DNA of 64,000 nt from RYN-230 sp963834705 (GCA_963834705.1 CAWICV010000013.1:558001-622000), one strand, 5' to 3'; counted from the first letter of the stretch, positions 27,817-36,951 are shown. Made by a program: numbers and translations. Notes: generated by a model not told the origin, from the sequence alone.

Positions 27817-28734
27817 CTAGCCGAGCTGGGGGAGAACCTCGGCGGCCAGCCGCTCGGCCTGGGCGGCCTGGTCGAACAGCGCGGTGCACAGGATCAGTTC
27901 CGCGCCCGCGCCGGCCACCGCGCGCAGGCCGGCCGCGCATTGATCTGGGTTCCCGGCGATCGCGGCCGCCTCGATCTGCTCGGACCGCCGGCCGTAGACC
28001 CGTTCCAGCGCGGCGTTCATCCGGCTCCGGGCCCGCTCCGCGTCGTCGTCCACCGCGATGTACACCCGCTTGGCCAGGCCGAACTCCGCGGCTGGCCGCC
28101 CCGCTGCGGCCAGCGCCTCGCGCACGGTTGTGACCTGCCCGGCGAACGTCGCGGTGGGGGTGGAGCCCGCGCCGAAGAACCCATCGCCCAGCCGGACCGC
28201 GCGGCGCAGCGCGGCCGGGCCGTTGGCGCCGATCCAGACCGGCGGGTGCGGTTTCTGGGCCGGCTTGGGTTCCATCGCGGCCTCGTGCAGTTGCCAGAAC
28301 TCGCCGTCGAAGGTGACCCGCGGCTCGGTCCACAGCGCCTTCATTAGCTCCAGGCCTTCGGTGAACCGGGTCACGTACCGGTGCGGGTCCACCCCGAAGG
28401 CGGCGAACGGCCGCCCGGGGCCGCCGGTGCCCACCCCGACCTCGGTCCGGCCCTGGCTGAGCTGATCCAGCGTGCTCAGGCTCTTGGCCAGATGCACCGG
28501 GCTGTACAGGGTGGACACGAACACCACGCAGCCGAGCCGCAGCCGCTCCGTGCACGCCGCCGCGTAGGTCATCGCCTCGACCGGCGCCAGCTGCGGCCCG
28601 GTGCCCAGCACCGACTCCTGGGCCCAGGCGCTGTCGTAGCCCAGTTCCTCGACCCGGGCGAAATAGGCCCGGAACGCGACCGGGTCGAACTCGCCGTCCG
28701 CGAAGAACTGCGGGATCGCGATAGCAAACCTCAT
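27817..28734 (-). CDS. LLM class (F420-dependent type) oxidoreductase
   Basis: A protein of about 305 residues with the luciferase-like monooxygenase barrel. ATG 28734 gives the usual MRFAIAIPQFFADGEFD start; ATG 28743 would add MRR and is also possible. Recognisable segments: EELGYDSAWAQES, LRLGCVVFVSTLYSPVHLAKSLSTLDQLSQGR, VGVGTGGPGRPFAAFGV and PPVWIGANGPAALRRAVRLGDGFFGAG. Actinobacterial members of this form commonly use F420H2 rather than FMN; the cofactor is inferred. Substrate unknown. It is followed on the same strand, after a gap, by the AraC/VOC pair. Confidence 0.88.
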   Translation of the reverse strand: MRFAIAIPQFFADGEFDPVAFRAYFARVEELGYDSAWAQESVLGTGPQLAPVEAMTYAAACTERLRLGCVVFVSTLYSPVHLAKSLSTLDQLSQGRTEVGVGTGGPGRPFAAFGVDPHRYVTRFTEGLELMKALWTEPRVTFDGEFWQLHEAAMEPKPAQKPHPPVWIGANGPAALRRAVRLGDGFFGAGSTPTATFAGQVTTVREALAAAGRPAAEFGLAKRVYIAVDDDAERARSRMNAALERVYGRRSEQIEAAAIAGNPDQCAAGLRAVAGAGAELILCTALFDQAAQAERLAAEVLPQLG

Positions 28735-28780
28735 GCGCCGCATCGTAACCAGTACTGCCATTCCAGTTGTCAACGCCGTC

Positions 28781-30377
28781 TCAGAGCGGGTCGATCTCCT
28801 GCAGATGACGGTCGAGGTGTAGCCAGCGGGTGAGCCCGAGCTGGCGCAGGAACGGCGTGTCGTGGCTGGCCACCAGCAGCGCTCCGCGGTAGCAGCGCAA
28901 GGCCTCGGTGAGCTGGCGCACGCTGGGCAGATCCAGGTTGTTGGTGGGTTCGTCCAGCATCAGCAGCTGCGGGGCCGGGTCGGCCAGCAGCAGCGCCGCC
29001 AGGGTGGCCCGGAACAGTTCGCCGCCGGACAGCGTCGCCACCGCCTGATCGGCGCGGCGGCCGCGGAAAAGCAGCCGGGCCAGGTCAGCCCGGATGGTGT
29101 TGCGGCTGGCCCGCGGCGCGAAGCGGGTGACGTTGTCGGCGACGGACAGGGTCCCGTCCAGCACGTCCAGCCGCTGCGGCACCAGCCGGGCTGGCACTGC
29201 GAGCCGCAGTTCCCCGGAAGCCGGCGGCAGCTCACCGCTGATGGTGTGCAGCAGGGTGGTCTTGCCCGCACCGTTCGGGCCAGTCAGGGCAACCCGTTCC
29301 GGTCCCTTTATCTGGACGGTCACGGCGGGCCCGTAGCGCGGCTGCAGCGCCCGCAGGCCCAGCACCGCCTGGCGCGGGTGCACCGCGGTGGCGGGCAGGT
29401 CGAGGCGGATCTCGCCGTCGTCGCGTACTGCGTTCTCGGCTATGGTGAGCTGCTCCTCCGCCTGCCGCACCCGATCGAGGTGCAGGTTGCGATGCTTGCC
29501 CGCCGAGACCTGGGCTTGCCGTTTGCGCTCGCCCATGACCGCCTTCGGCTCGCGCTTGTTCGCCCACATCTTGCGGCCATAACGCTGCCGGCGGTCCAGC
29601 TTGATGCGGGCATCGGCCAGTTCACGCCGCTGGCGGCGGACATCCGACCCAGCCGTCCGCACGGCTCGCTGGGCGGCTTCCTGTTCGGCCGCTATGGCTG
29701 CCTCGTAGCCGGCTACCGAACCGCCGAAGCTGCGCGCCTCGCCGTGGTAGAGCTCCACCGTGGCGTCCACCCGCTCGAGCAGCTCCCGGTCATGGCTGAC
29801 GATCACCATCACCCCGCGCCAGGTGTCCACCGTGTCGTAGAGCACCTTCCGGGCCTCGAGATCGAGGTTGTTGGTCGGCTCGTCCAGCAGCAGCACGCCG
29901 GGCCGCCGCATCAGCTGTGCGGCCAGCGCCAGCAGTACCGACTCGCCGCCGGACAGGCTGCCGGCCTGGCGATCCAGGGCGATGTGCCCCAGGCCCAGCC
30001 GGTCCAGGGCGGCCTCGGCCCGGGCCTCGGCGTCCCAGTCCGCGCCAATGGCGCTGAAGTGCTCGGGGGCGGCATCGCCCGCCTCGATGGCGGCCAGTGC
30101 GGTGCGGGCCGCGGCGATGCCGAGCACGCCGTCCACCCGCAGGTCCCGGCGCAGCGTGATGTCCTGCGGCAGGTAGCCGAGCGCAGGCCACGGTGACCGA
30201 GCCACGGGCCGGTGCCAGCTGGCCGGCCATCAGCCGGAGCAGGGTGGACTTGCCGGATCCATTGGCGCCGACCAGCCCGGTACGCCCGGGCGATATGACG
30301 AGATCGAGACCGTCGAACACGGACGACCCGTCCGGCCAGGCGAAGCAGAGATCGGAAAGCACGATCGGGGTAGACAT
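28781..30377 (-). pseudogene. ABC-F family ATPase with a frameshift near 30190
   Basis: The start is ATG 30377 (MSTPIVLSDLCFAWPDGSS) behind AGGAG at eight bases. The first Walker A, GLVGANGSGKSTLLRLMAG, is read in this frame up to GSVTVA. The rest (LGYLPQDITLRRDLRVDG, SLSGGESVLLALAAQLM, LLLDEPTNNLDLEA, second Walker A LTGPNGAGKTTLLHTI, second LSGGELFRATLAA, MLDEPTNNLDLPSV) is in a neighbouring frame. One base gained or lost around 30188-30195 separates them. Repaired, the protein is about 531 residues: two ABC domains with a charged linker and no membrane part. ABC-F proteins rescue ribosomes or protect them from antibiotics. Real inactivation or sequence error cannot be told apart here. Confidence 0.88.
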
Positions 30378-30519
30378 AACCGGAACTCCTGAGGGTGCGG
30401 GGTCGCGCGATGGTGCGCGGGGCCGGGGCAACCTCAGCTGAGCAACGGCCTCTCCGATCAGGCGGCAGCAGGTGCGGCTGCCACGTTACCGGCACCGCAG
30501 CCGCATCTCCAGTGCGTTT

Positions 30520-31020
30520 CTAGCGGCCGGTGCGGTCCTGCGGGGTGTGGCCGCGCCGCGGCTGGGCGTCCTGGGCCACGGCGGCCAGTTCCGGCTTGCC
30601 CACCCTGAGCGGCGCCGGCGCGGTGAGCACCGGGAGACAGGTCAGCCGCAGCACCCGTTCGCGGACACCGCGGCTCAGCACCCGGCGCATCCCGTGCCGC
30701 CGGCACGAGCCGAGCACGATGACATCCGCCGACCAGCGGCCGGCCTCGGCCACCAGGTGGTCGGCCACCCCGAAGCAGGTGGACACGGCGGCCAGGCCGG
30801 AGGCCTGGATACCCGACCGGTGCAGCTCGGTGACAGCGTCCGCGACCAGCGCGGTCGCCTCGTCCGCGGTCTCCACGGTCAGCCCGCGCCCGCCGAGCTG
30901 GAACTCGTTGACGTGCACCACCCGGACCGCCGCACCCGGGCCGGCCAGCGCCAGGGCAAAACTGAGCGCGACCTGCCCAGAATCGGAGCTGTCCAGCGCG
31001 AGCAGGATCCGGTTGAGCAT
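30520..31020 (-). CDS. Universal stress protein (UspA) family protein
   Basis: A 166-residue single-domain Usp. It starts MLNRILLALDSSDSGQVALSFAL (beta-1 with the conserved Asp), contains VRVVHVNEF and ADVIVLGSCRRHGMRRVLSRGVRERVLRLTCLPVLTAP. The ATP-binding G-x2-G-x9-G(S/T) motif appears only in part: GSCRRHGMRRVLSRGVRERV lacks the second glycine spacing, so nucleotide binding is uncertain. A hydrophilic tail rich in Gln/Arg closes the protein. It stands alone, 142 bases from the start of the ABC-F gene. Confidence 0.85.
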   Translation of the reverse strand: MLNRILLALDSSDSGQVALSFALALAGPGAAVRVVHVNEFQLGGRGLTVETADEATALVADAVTELHRSGIQASGLAAVSTCFGVADHLVAEAGRWSADVIVLGSCRRHGMRRVLSRGVRERVLRLTCLPVLTAPAPLRVGKPELAAVAQDAQPRRGHTPQDRTGR

Positions 31021-31114
31021 GGCGCGGCCCCGTGGCTAGTTCGGCTGCCTGGCACCCAGGCCTGATGTTTCGGTCAGATTACTGACCTAGCACGCAGATC
31101 AGCAGAGCACAAGG

Positions 31115-31864
31115 TCACACGTCACCGGACGGCAAGGTATCCCGCACCCCGGGCACGATGGCGGCCAGCACCCGGGCCGTGTCGGTCAGGTCAGGCAGCA
31201 CCGTGCCGGCCCCGGCGGCGGCCAGCTCGGCCGCGCTGAAACCCCCGCTGGCCACGGCGATGCAGCGGGCGCCGGCCAGCCGGGCCGCCTCGACGTCCAG
31301 CGGGGTGTCGCCGATCAGCACGGTGGCCTGGCCCGCGAAGTCGCCGCCGTAGGCGGCGGCCGCCCGGGCCCGGGCCAGCGGCACCAGGTCGGCCCGGATC
31401 TCGTGCGCGTCGCCGTACGCGCCAACCCGCAGGTCCAGGTACCGGTCCAGGTCCAGCGCGGCCAGCTTGGCCGCGGCGGTGGCCTGCATGTTCCCGGTCA
31501 GCACCGACTGCACCAGCGGCCCCCCGTGGTCCAGCCCAGCGCGGTCAGCCAGCGCGGCCACCGCGATGAGCGCCTCGGAGGCCCCGGGCAGCGCCCGGCC
31601 GCTCTCCCGGACCAGGCCGCCGAGCTGCGGGGCGAGTCCCGCGATGAGCTCCTGGAACACGGGCAGCTGAGCGCGCGGGTCAGGCACCCCGGACAGCGTG
31701 AGCACCTCGAGCTGGATGGCCCGGTCGGTCCGCCCGGCCAGCGCCGGGGTGTGCGGGAAGTCGCGGCCGAACATCTCGGTGAACGCGCGCCGGATCAGCT
31801 GGATGCCCGCGCCTCCCGCGTCGAGCAGGGTGTGATCCACATCCCACAGCACCAGCAGGCTCAC
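31115..31864 (-). CDS. HAD superfamily hydrolase (phosphoglycolate-phosphatase-like)
   Basis: A 249-residue HAD protein from GTG 31864 (MSLLVLWDVDHTLLDAGGAG). Motif I is DVDHTLLD (nucleophile and acid/base Asp), with His where DGTL enzymes have Gly. Motif II is near SVLTGNMQ, and motif IV is VLIGDTPLDVEAARLAGARCIAV. The helical cap between residues 15 and 85 marks subclass I. The substrate is probably a small phosphorylated metabolite. A frame extension upstream to 31981 is rejected because it reads through a copy of the dispersed GC-rich repeat (31879-31917) and has low-complexity composition. Confidence 0.85.
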   Translation of the reverse strand: MSLLVLWDVDHTLLDAGGAGIQLIRRAFTEMFGRDFPHTPALAGRTDRAIQLEVLTLSGVPDPRAQLPVFQELIAGLAPQLGGLVRESGRALPGASEALIAVAALADRAGLDHGGPLVQSVLTGNMQATAAAKLAALDLDRYLDLRVGAYGDAHEIRADLVPLARARAAAAYGGDFAGQATVLIGDTPLDVEAARLAGARCIAVASGGFSAAELAAAGAGTVLPDLTDTARVLAAIVPGVRDTLPSGDV

Positions 31865-31878
31865 CCGAGGAACGTACC

Positions 31879-31917
31879 GTGTTGGCCCGGCGGGACGCCC
31901 CCCGGGCCCCGGTCGCC
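31879..31917. repeat. Degenerate copy of the dispersed GC-rich repeat
   Basis: GTGTTG, a C/G-rich spacer, CCCCCCGGGCCCC and GGTCGCC follow in the same order and spacing as in the recO copy (GTGTTG ... CCCCCCGGGCCCCCC ... GATCGCC), with a two-base deletion and several substitutions. It has the same orientation as the recO copy and ends 14 bases upstream of the HAD gene start, between two divergent genes (HAD and dnaG). Confidence 0.6.
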
Positions 31918-32042
31918 GGCCCGCGCCGGCCGCTGCCGCGGCCGGGCTCACCGCCGGGGAGTCCGCCGTGTCTGGCGGCAAAACGACCTAACCGGCGATT
32001 AGACTCGCGCCGACAGCAGTGGTGGCGGAGCGGGGGTGCCAG

Positions 32043-34019
32043 GTGGCCGGCCGGATCCGGGACGAGGACATCGCGCTCGTCCGGGAGAGATCAGCCATCG
32101 ATGAGGTGGTCGGCGAGTACCTCCAGCTGCGCAGCGCGGGCGGCGGCTCGCTCAAGGGACTGTGCCCGTTCCACGACGAGAAGACCCCCTCGTTCAACGT
32201 CACCCCGGCCCGTGGCCTGTGGTACTGCTTCTCCTGCGCCGAGGGCGGCGACGTCATCAAGTTCGTGCAGAAGATCGACAGCCTGTCGTTCGTCGAGGCG
32301 GTGGAACGGCTGGCCGCCCGGGCCGGCCTCGAGCTCCGCTACGAGCAGGGCGGCCAGGTCCCCGGCCGGGAGCACAGCCAGCGGCGCAGGCTGACCGAGG
32401 CAAACCAGGCGGCGGCGGAATTCTTTACCGAACGCCTGCACGGGGCCGGTGCCACCGCGGCGCGCGCGTTCCTTGCCGAGCGGGGTTTCGAGCCGGCCGA
32501 CGCCGAGCGGTTCGGCGTCGGCTACGCCCCGGCCGAGTGGGAGGCGCTGACCAGGCACCTGCGCGGCCGTGGCTTCACCGAGCAGGAACTGCTGGCTGGC
32601 GGGCTGGCCACCCAGGGCCGCCGCGGCGCGATGGACCGGTTCCGGAACCGGCTCATCTGGCCGATCCGCGACCTGACCGGCGACGTGATCGCGTTCGGCG
32701 CGCGCAAGCTCAACCCGGACGAGGACGGCCCGAAGTACCTGAACACGCCGGAGACCCCGCTGTTCCGGAAGAGTTCCGTGCTGTACGGCGCCAACCTGGC
32801 CAAGCGGGACATCGCGCAGCGCCGCCAGGCGGTCATCGTCGAGGGCTACACCGACGTGATGGCCTGCCACCTGGCCGGGGTGACCACCGCGGTAGCCACC
32901 TCCGGCACCTCGTTCGGCGAGGACCACGTCAAGATCCTGCGCCGGCTGCTGATGGACGCGGACTGGCAGGTCGCCGAGGTCATCTTTACGTTCGACGGCG
33001 ACGCGGCCGGGCAGAAGGCGGCGCTGCGTGCGTTCCACCTGGAGGAGCGGTTCGCCACGCAGACCTTCGTGGCCGTCCAGCCGGACGGGCTCGACCCGTG
33101 TGACCTACGGCTGAAGCAGGGTGATGCGGCGGTGCGCGAGCTGATCGCGCGGCGGCAGCCGGTGTATGAGTTCGCCGTCCGCAGCGAGCTGGCCCGGCAC
33201 AACCTGGACACCAACGAGGGCCGGCTGGCCGCGCTGGACGCGGCCGCGCCGATCATCGCCCGGATCAAGGACCGCGGCCTGCGCGACCGGTACGCGGTCA
33301 GCCTGGACCGCTGGCTCGGCCTGCTGAACGAGGAGTTCGTCCTGTCGCGAGTGCGAACCCACGCCGCCGGGCGGGCCGGCCCGGCCCGGCCGGGTTCGCC
33401 GGGCTCGGCGCGAAGCGGCGATCGGGGGGTCCCGGGGGGTCGCCCCCCCGGGTCAGCACAAGCCGGGCGTGCGGGCTCGGCCTCGCCGCTGCGCGGCGAG
33501 AATGGCCAGGCTGAGGCGGAGGGGCCGGTGTACAACGCGAGCGAACCGGTGGTCAACCTGGAACGCCAGGCACTCAAGCTCGCTGTCCAGCGGCCCGCGC
33601 TCTGCGGTCCAGTATTCGACGCGCTGCCGCCCGAGGCCTTCTCCGTTCCGGCCCACCGGGCGGTCCGCGAGATCATTTCGAGCTGCGGGGGAGTAGCCGG
33701 CGCCAAGTCGGCCCGGGAATGGGCCGCGCGGTTGATCGATGCTGCCCCCAACGACCGGGCCCGGGAGTTCCTTACCAGACTGGCCGTGGAACTCATCGAG
33801 ACGCCCCGCAAGGATGGCGAACCGGACGCGCGGTTCGCCGAGGCCGTACTTGCCCAGGTGGAAGATCTGGCGGTGAGCCGCCAGATCACCGAACTCAAAT
33901 CGCGGCTGCAGCGTCTCAGCCCCGTGGACACCAAGGATTACAACCGCACGTTCGGCGACCTGGTAGCCCTTGAGCAGCGGCACAAAGCCCTGATGAGCCG
34001 GGCTTCCGGGGCGGTCTGA
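32043..34019 (+). CDS. dnaG: DNA primase DnaG
   Basis: A 658-residue replicative primase. GTG 32043 gives the conserved MAGRIRDEDIALVRERSAIDEVV; GTG 32019 would add eight residues. The zinc ribbon is CPFHDEKTPSF and CFSCAEGGD, CHC2 type (about 40-65). The Toprim catalytic core includes VIVEGYTDVMACHLAG (Glu) and FTFDGDAAGQKAA (DxD). The C-terminal part is the DnaB-interacting helical domain (from about 500). Between core and C-domain, about residues 440-495 are a Gly/Pro/Arg linker (RAGPARPGSPGSARSGDRG and further) created by a copy of the dispersed repeat, with the frame kept. The housekeeping sigma gene follows after 113 bases. Confidence 0.96.
   Translation: MAGRIRDEDIALVRERSAIDEVVGEYLQLRSAGGGSLKGLCPFHDEKTPSFNVTPARGLWYCFSCAEGGDVIKFVQKIDSLSFVEAVERLAARAGLELRYEQGGQVPGREHSQRRRLTEANQAAAEFFTERLHGAGATAARAFLAERGFEPADAERFGVGYAPAEWEALTRHLRGRGFTEQELLAGGLATQGRRGAMDRFRNRLIWPIRDLTGDVIAFGARKLNPDEDGPKYLNTPETPLFRKSSVLYGANLAKRDIAQRRQAVIVEGYTDVMACHLAGVTTAVATSGTSFGEDHVKILRRLLMDADWQVAEVIFTFDGDAAGQKAALRAFHLEERFATQTFVAVQPDGLDPCDLRLKQGDAAVRELIARRQPVYEFAVRSELARHNLDTNEGRLAALDAAAPIIARIKDRGLRDRYAVSLDRWLGLLNEEFVLSRVRTHAAGRAGPARPGSPGSARSGDRGVPGGRPPGSAQAGRAGSASPLRGENGQAEAEGPVYNASEPVVNLERQALKLAVQRPALCGPVFDALPPEAFSVPAHRAVREIISSCGGVAGAKSAREWAARLIDAAPNDRAREFLTRLAVELIETPRKDGEPDARFAEAVLAQVEDLAVSRQITELKSRLQRLSPVDTKDYNRTFGDLVALEQRHKALMSRASGAV
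33418..33461. repeat. Copy of the dispersed GC-rich repeat inside dnaG
   Basis: GCGATCGGGGGG, then TCCCGGGGGGTCGCCCCCCC, then GGGTCAGCACAA: the same core and ending as at 3.5-3.7 kb and, inverted, in recO. The 25 bases before it (TTCGCCGGGCTCGGC...) match the tail next to the recO copy. A further perfect stem, CTCGCCGC-TGC-GCGGCGAG (about 33482-33501), follows. It is inserted in frame in the linker between the primase core and the helicase-binding domain. Confidence 0.88.
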
Positions 34020-34132
34020 GCCGTGGTCGGCGGCCGCGACATTATCGGCCTGGCCGCCGCACACGCTACTTACCTGAAGGTGACAAAATTATCCCCCCCG
34101 TTACCTAGGCTTCGTGGCGCACACTGGTCTGC

Positions 34133-35290
34133 GTGACCCTTACGTTACTTCCCAGTGGCGGTCTGTCAGCGGAACAGGTGGCGGAACTGGTCGCACGGGC
34201 CAGGGAGCGCGGCACCGTTACCGCGGCTGACATCACGGCCGCACTAGATGCCGCCGAGCTCCCGGCCGACGCCTTCGACAACGTGGTGCGCATGCTCACG
34301 GACGAGGGCGTGGAGATCACCGACCCCCCCGTTGACGAGGTGGCGGATGCGCCCCGCGGCGCGGCCGATCCAGGTCAGCGGGCCGGTACCGGTGACCTGG
34401 TCCGCATCTATCTGCGTGAGATCGGCCGGGTGCCGCTGCTCACCGCATCGGACGAGGTCGAGCTGGCCAAGTCCATCGAGGCCGGGCTGTTCGCCGAGGA
34501 GAAGCTGCAGGGCGGCTTCCCGCTGCTCGACGCGCACCGCGCCGAGCTGGGCGAGCTGGCCTCGGACGGGCTGCGCGCCAAGCAGCGGCTGATCGAGGCC
34601 AACCTGCGCCTGGTCGTCTCCATCGCGAAACGGTACATCGGCCGGGGCCTGGTCTTCCTGGACCTGATCCAGGAGGGCAACCTGGGCCTGATCCGCGCGG
34701 TGGAGAAGTTCGACTACACCAAGGGCTACAAGTTCTCCACCTACGCCACCTGGTGGATCCGGCAGGCCATCACCCGGGCCATCGCCGACCAGGCGCGCAC
34801 CATCCGGATCCCGGTGCACATGGTGGAGACGATCAACAAGATGGCCCGGGTGCAGCGCCAGCTGCACCAGGACCTGGGCCGGGAGGCCACCCCGGACGAG
34901 ATCGCCGCGGAGATGGGGCTCAGCCCAGCCCGGGTGGCCGAGATCCAGCGCATCGCCCAGGAGCCGGTATCCCTGCAGTCGCCGATCGGCGAGGAAGACT
35001 CCGACCTGGGCGACTTCATCGAGGACGCGGACGCCGTGGTGCCGATCGAGGCGGCCGCGTTCATCATGCTGCAGGATCAGCTGGAGCAGATCCTGGACAC
35101 CCTCAACCCACGCGAGCAGAAGATCATCCAGCTCCGGTTCGGCCTGATCGACGGCCACCCGCGCACGCTGGAGGAAGTCGGCCGGGAGTTCGGCGTGACC
35201 CGGGAGCGGATCCGCCAGATCGAGTCCAAGACGCTGGCCAAGCTGCGCCACCCCAGCCGCGCCCAGATGCTCCGCGAGTACCTGGGCTGA
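34133..35290 (+). CDS. Primary RNA polymerase sigma factor (RpoD/HrdB/SigA type)
   Basis: A 385-residue group 1/2 sigma-70 factor from GTG 34133. Region 1.1-like N-terminus (LVARARERGTVTAADITAAL), region 1.2 (DLVRIYLREIGRVPLLTASDEVELAK), region 2 (RLIEANLRLVVSIAKRYIGRGLVFLDLIQEGNLGLIRAVEKFDYTKGYKFSTYATWWIRQAI), region 3 (IRIPVHMVETINKM), region 4 (LNPREQKIIQLRFGL and GVTRERIRQIESKTLAKLRHP). All regions needed for housekeeping promoter recognition are present. Its place after dnaG matches the classical dnaG-rpoD macrodomain. A strong terminator follows at 35302-35342. It could be a close primary-like paralogue if another exists elsewhere. Confidence 0.95.
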   Translation: MTLTLLPSGGLSAEQVAELVARARERGTVTAADITAALDAAELPADAFDNVVRMLTDEGVEITDPPVDEVADAPRGAADPGQRAGTGDLVRIYLREIGRVPLLTASDEVELAKSIEAGLFAEEKLQGGFPLLDAHRAELGELASDGLRAKQRLIEANLRLVVSIAKRYIGRGLVFLDLIQEGNLGLIRAVEKFDYTKGYKFSTYATWWIRQAITRAIADQARTIRIPVHMVETINKMARVQRQLHQDLGREATPDEIAAEMGLSPARVAEIQRIAQEPVSLQSPIGEEDSDLGDFIEDADAVVPIEAAAFIMLQDQLEQILDTLNPREQKIIQLRFGLIDGHPRTLEEVGREFGVTRERIRQIESKTLAKLRHPSRAQMLREYLG

Positions 35291-35301
35291 CCACCGCATC
35301 G

Positions 35302-35342
35302 CTGAAAACAGCCACGCGGTCCAGACCGCGTGGCTGTTTCAG
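35302..35342 (+). terminator. Intrinsic terminator after the primary sigma gene
   Basis: The inverted repeat ACAGCCACGCGGT / ACCGCGTGGCTGT around CCAG extends outward as CTGAAA/TTTCAG with one bulged A, giving a stem of about 18 bp with a short U stretch (TTTC). It starts 12 bases after the stop and is the clearest terminator in the window. It may also serve the convergent membrane-protein gene ending at 35376. Confidence 0.93.
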
Positions 35343-35375
35343 TCACGCGGTGCGGCAACTGCCGGCGCCGCTGGG

Positions 35376-36305
35376 TCAGGCCTGGGTGTCCGGGCCTGCG
35401 GGCGGCGGGCCTGCGGGCGGCGGGCCTGCGGGCGGCGGGCCTGCGGGCGGCGGGCCTGCGGGCGGCGGGCTGGCAGGCGGCTCCGCGTTCGGCCACGGGG
35501 CGGTGCCGGTGCCGGTCTGCGCGTCCGGCCCGGCGGTCTGCCCGCCCGGCCCGGCGGTCTGCCCGCCCGGCCCGGCGCCCGGCCCGGCCGGCGGCACATC
35601 CGGTCCGGGTCCGGGCTGCACGGGCCAGGCCGGCTCGGCCGCCGGCGCAGTGTGCGCGGCGGTGAGCCGGTAATAGACCAGCGTCACGACCAGGGCCAGG
35701 AACGGCGCGACCAGCGTGCCGGACACGATGTTGCTGATGAAGTTGCGGGCCACGATGGGCAGCGCCAGCAGGATGATGCCGAGCACGATGTCGAACACGA
35801 TGAGGATCAGGAACACCAGCACATAGGTGCCGAACACGTGCCAGGCGTAGCCGCGCACGGTCCGCCAGCTCTTGCTGAACGAGCTGAGCACGCCCGCACC
35901 GCCGATCACGATGCTGGGCACGATCAGTGACCAGAACGTCAGCAGGATCAGCCCGGGCACGATGATCAGTGCGAAGCCAATCGCGATGCCGATACCGGCC
36001 AGGATGGACGCGGCGATCACCCTGGGCAGGTACGGCACCACCGCCGACACTGTCTCGCCCAGATTCAGGTCCGCCCGGCCGTCCCGGACGTCCTGTACCG
36101 CCTTGACCAAGGCCGCCTGGACCAGAAAGGCCGCGATCACCCCAATGATCAGCCCGATGAACGTGCCGACGGATCCGGCCAGGGATAGCAGTGCCACGAT
36201 CGCCGCGGCCACCAGGTAGATGACAAACGCGATCAGCAGGAAGTGGCCTGCGAACCGCTTGTAGTACGACCAGGACTCGCCCAGTACCCCGGATAGTGGA
36301 CTCAT
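35376..36305 (-). CDS. Multi-spanning membrane protein with a Pro/Gly/Ala repeat tail
   Basis: A 309-residue protein starting MSPLSGVLGESWSYYKRFAGHF. About six hydrophobic helices lie between residues 20 and 215 (for example FLLIAFVIYLVAAAIVALL, FIGLIIGVIAAFLVQAALV, FALIIVPGLILLTFWSLIV, YVLVFLILIVFDIVLGIIL). The arrangement resembles the membrane domain of glycerophosphodiester-phosphodiesterase-like or DUF7544-type proteins; I cannot assign a reaction. After residue 220 the tail is disordered, with two GQTAGPG units and six PPPAG units coded by a 15-bp array. It converges with the sigma gene across the terminator. Confidence 0.75.
   Translation of the reverse strand: MSPLSGVLGESWSYYKRFAGHFLLIAFVIYLVAAAIVALLSLAGSVGTFIGLIIGVIAAFLVQAALVKAVQDVRDGRADLNLGETVSAVVPYLPRVIAASILAGIGIAIGFALIIVPGLILLTFWSLIVPSIVIGGAGVLSSFSKSWRTVRGYAWHVFGTYVLVFLILIVFDIVLGIILLALPIVARNFISNIVSGTLVAPFLALVVTLVYYRLTAAHTAPAAEPAWPVQPGPGPDVPPAGPGAGPGGQTAGPGGQTAGPDAQTGTGTAPWPNAEPPASPPPAGPPPAGPPPAGPPPAGPPPAGPDTQA
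35392..35481. repeat. 15-bp minisatellite (6 units) coding PPPAG in the membrane-protein tail
   Basis: GGGCCTGCGGGCGGC repeats from 35392 five times exactly and a sixth time with changes (GGGCTGGCAGGCGGC). The neighbouring stretch 35526-35575 has a separate 21-bp duplication. Copy number should vary between strains by slippage without breaking the frame. Confidence 0.9.
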
Positions 36306-36429
36306 GCGCTGGTTATACCGTGACCTTTAGTGATCAAAACAGCACGACACGGCTAGTTCACCGGGTTGTTGCGGGCTGGCCGCGGCCCCGGCCCATATCG
36401 GGGCCGGGGCCGTCAGATCACCGCGGCGG

Positions 36430-36780
36430 TCAGCTTTCTGAGCCCGAGGAGCCAGGGCTGGGGGTGTAAGTGCTGCCCGGCTCAGACCGGCCGTTGCCAT
36501 CATGGCCGCCGGCCCCGGGAAGGCGGTCGCCAAGCGAACCAGGCATCTTGCTCTTGGCCTTCTCGGTCAGCTGCGGCACCCGCTGCGCCGCCTGGTCCTT
36601 GGCCTTACTGGCCAGGTTAGCCGCCTGAGCCTGGGCCGCGCCGGCTGCCTGCTGCACCGCCGGGTTGTCCTTGGCCTGGCTGGCCAGATTCTTGATCTGC
36701 TCATAGCGTTCCCGGCCCGCCCGCGCGCCGACTACGAAGCCAACGCCGAATCCGGCCAGGAAAGACAACCGGAACCCCAT
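36430..36780 (-). CDS. YtxH-like small membrane protein
   Basis: A 116-residue protein beginning MGFRLSFLAGFGVGFVVGARAGRERYEQI at ATG 36780, with GAGG upstream. A single N-terminal glycine-rich membrane helix (about 5-22) ends in ARAGRERY, the signature of YtxH-like proteins. An Ala/Gln-rich helix (about 30-80, KDNPAVQQAAGAAQAQAANLA) follows, then a flexible Gly/Ser tail. An upstream in-frame ATG at 36807 is rejected because the ribosome site fits 36780. The family is stress-associated in some bacteria, but its role is unproven. Confidence 0.75.
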   Translation of the reverse strand: MGFRLSFLAGFGVGFVVGARAGRERYEQIKNLASQAKDNPAVQQAAGAAQAQAANLASKAKDQAAQRVPQLTEKAKSKMPGSLGDRLPGAGGHDGNGRSEPGSTYTPSPGSSGSES

Positions 36781-36951
36781 CTGACACCTCTTTCCGCAGA
36801 AGTTCACTGCGCCGTATACCCAGCGCGGAAGTTGACCTTCCCCGGTTGCCGGGGTGTACTCACCCGCACGGCCACCGCCGCAGGTGCGCTACCCTTATCC
36901 CCGCGGCGGGAGCAGCCCGGGACCCCAACCCGGCCCGCTGATCGCCGCCGG

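Noticed and set aside
36833..36862. TTGACC-N17-TGTACT promoter for tRNA-Asn
   Set aside because: The -10 match is weak and the distance to the tRNA is about 90 bases; not strong enough to annotate.
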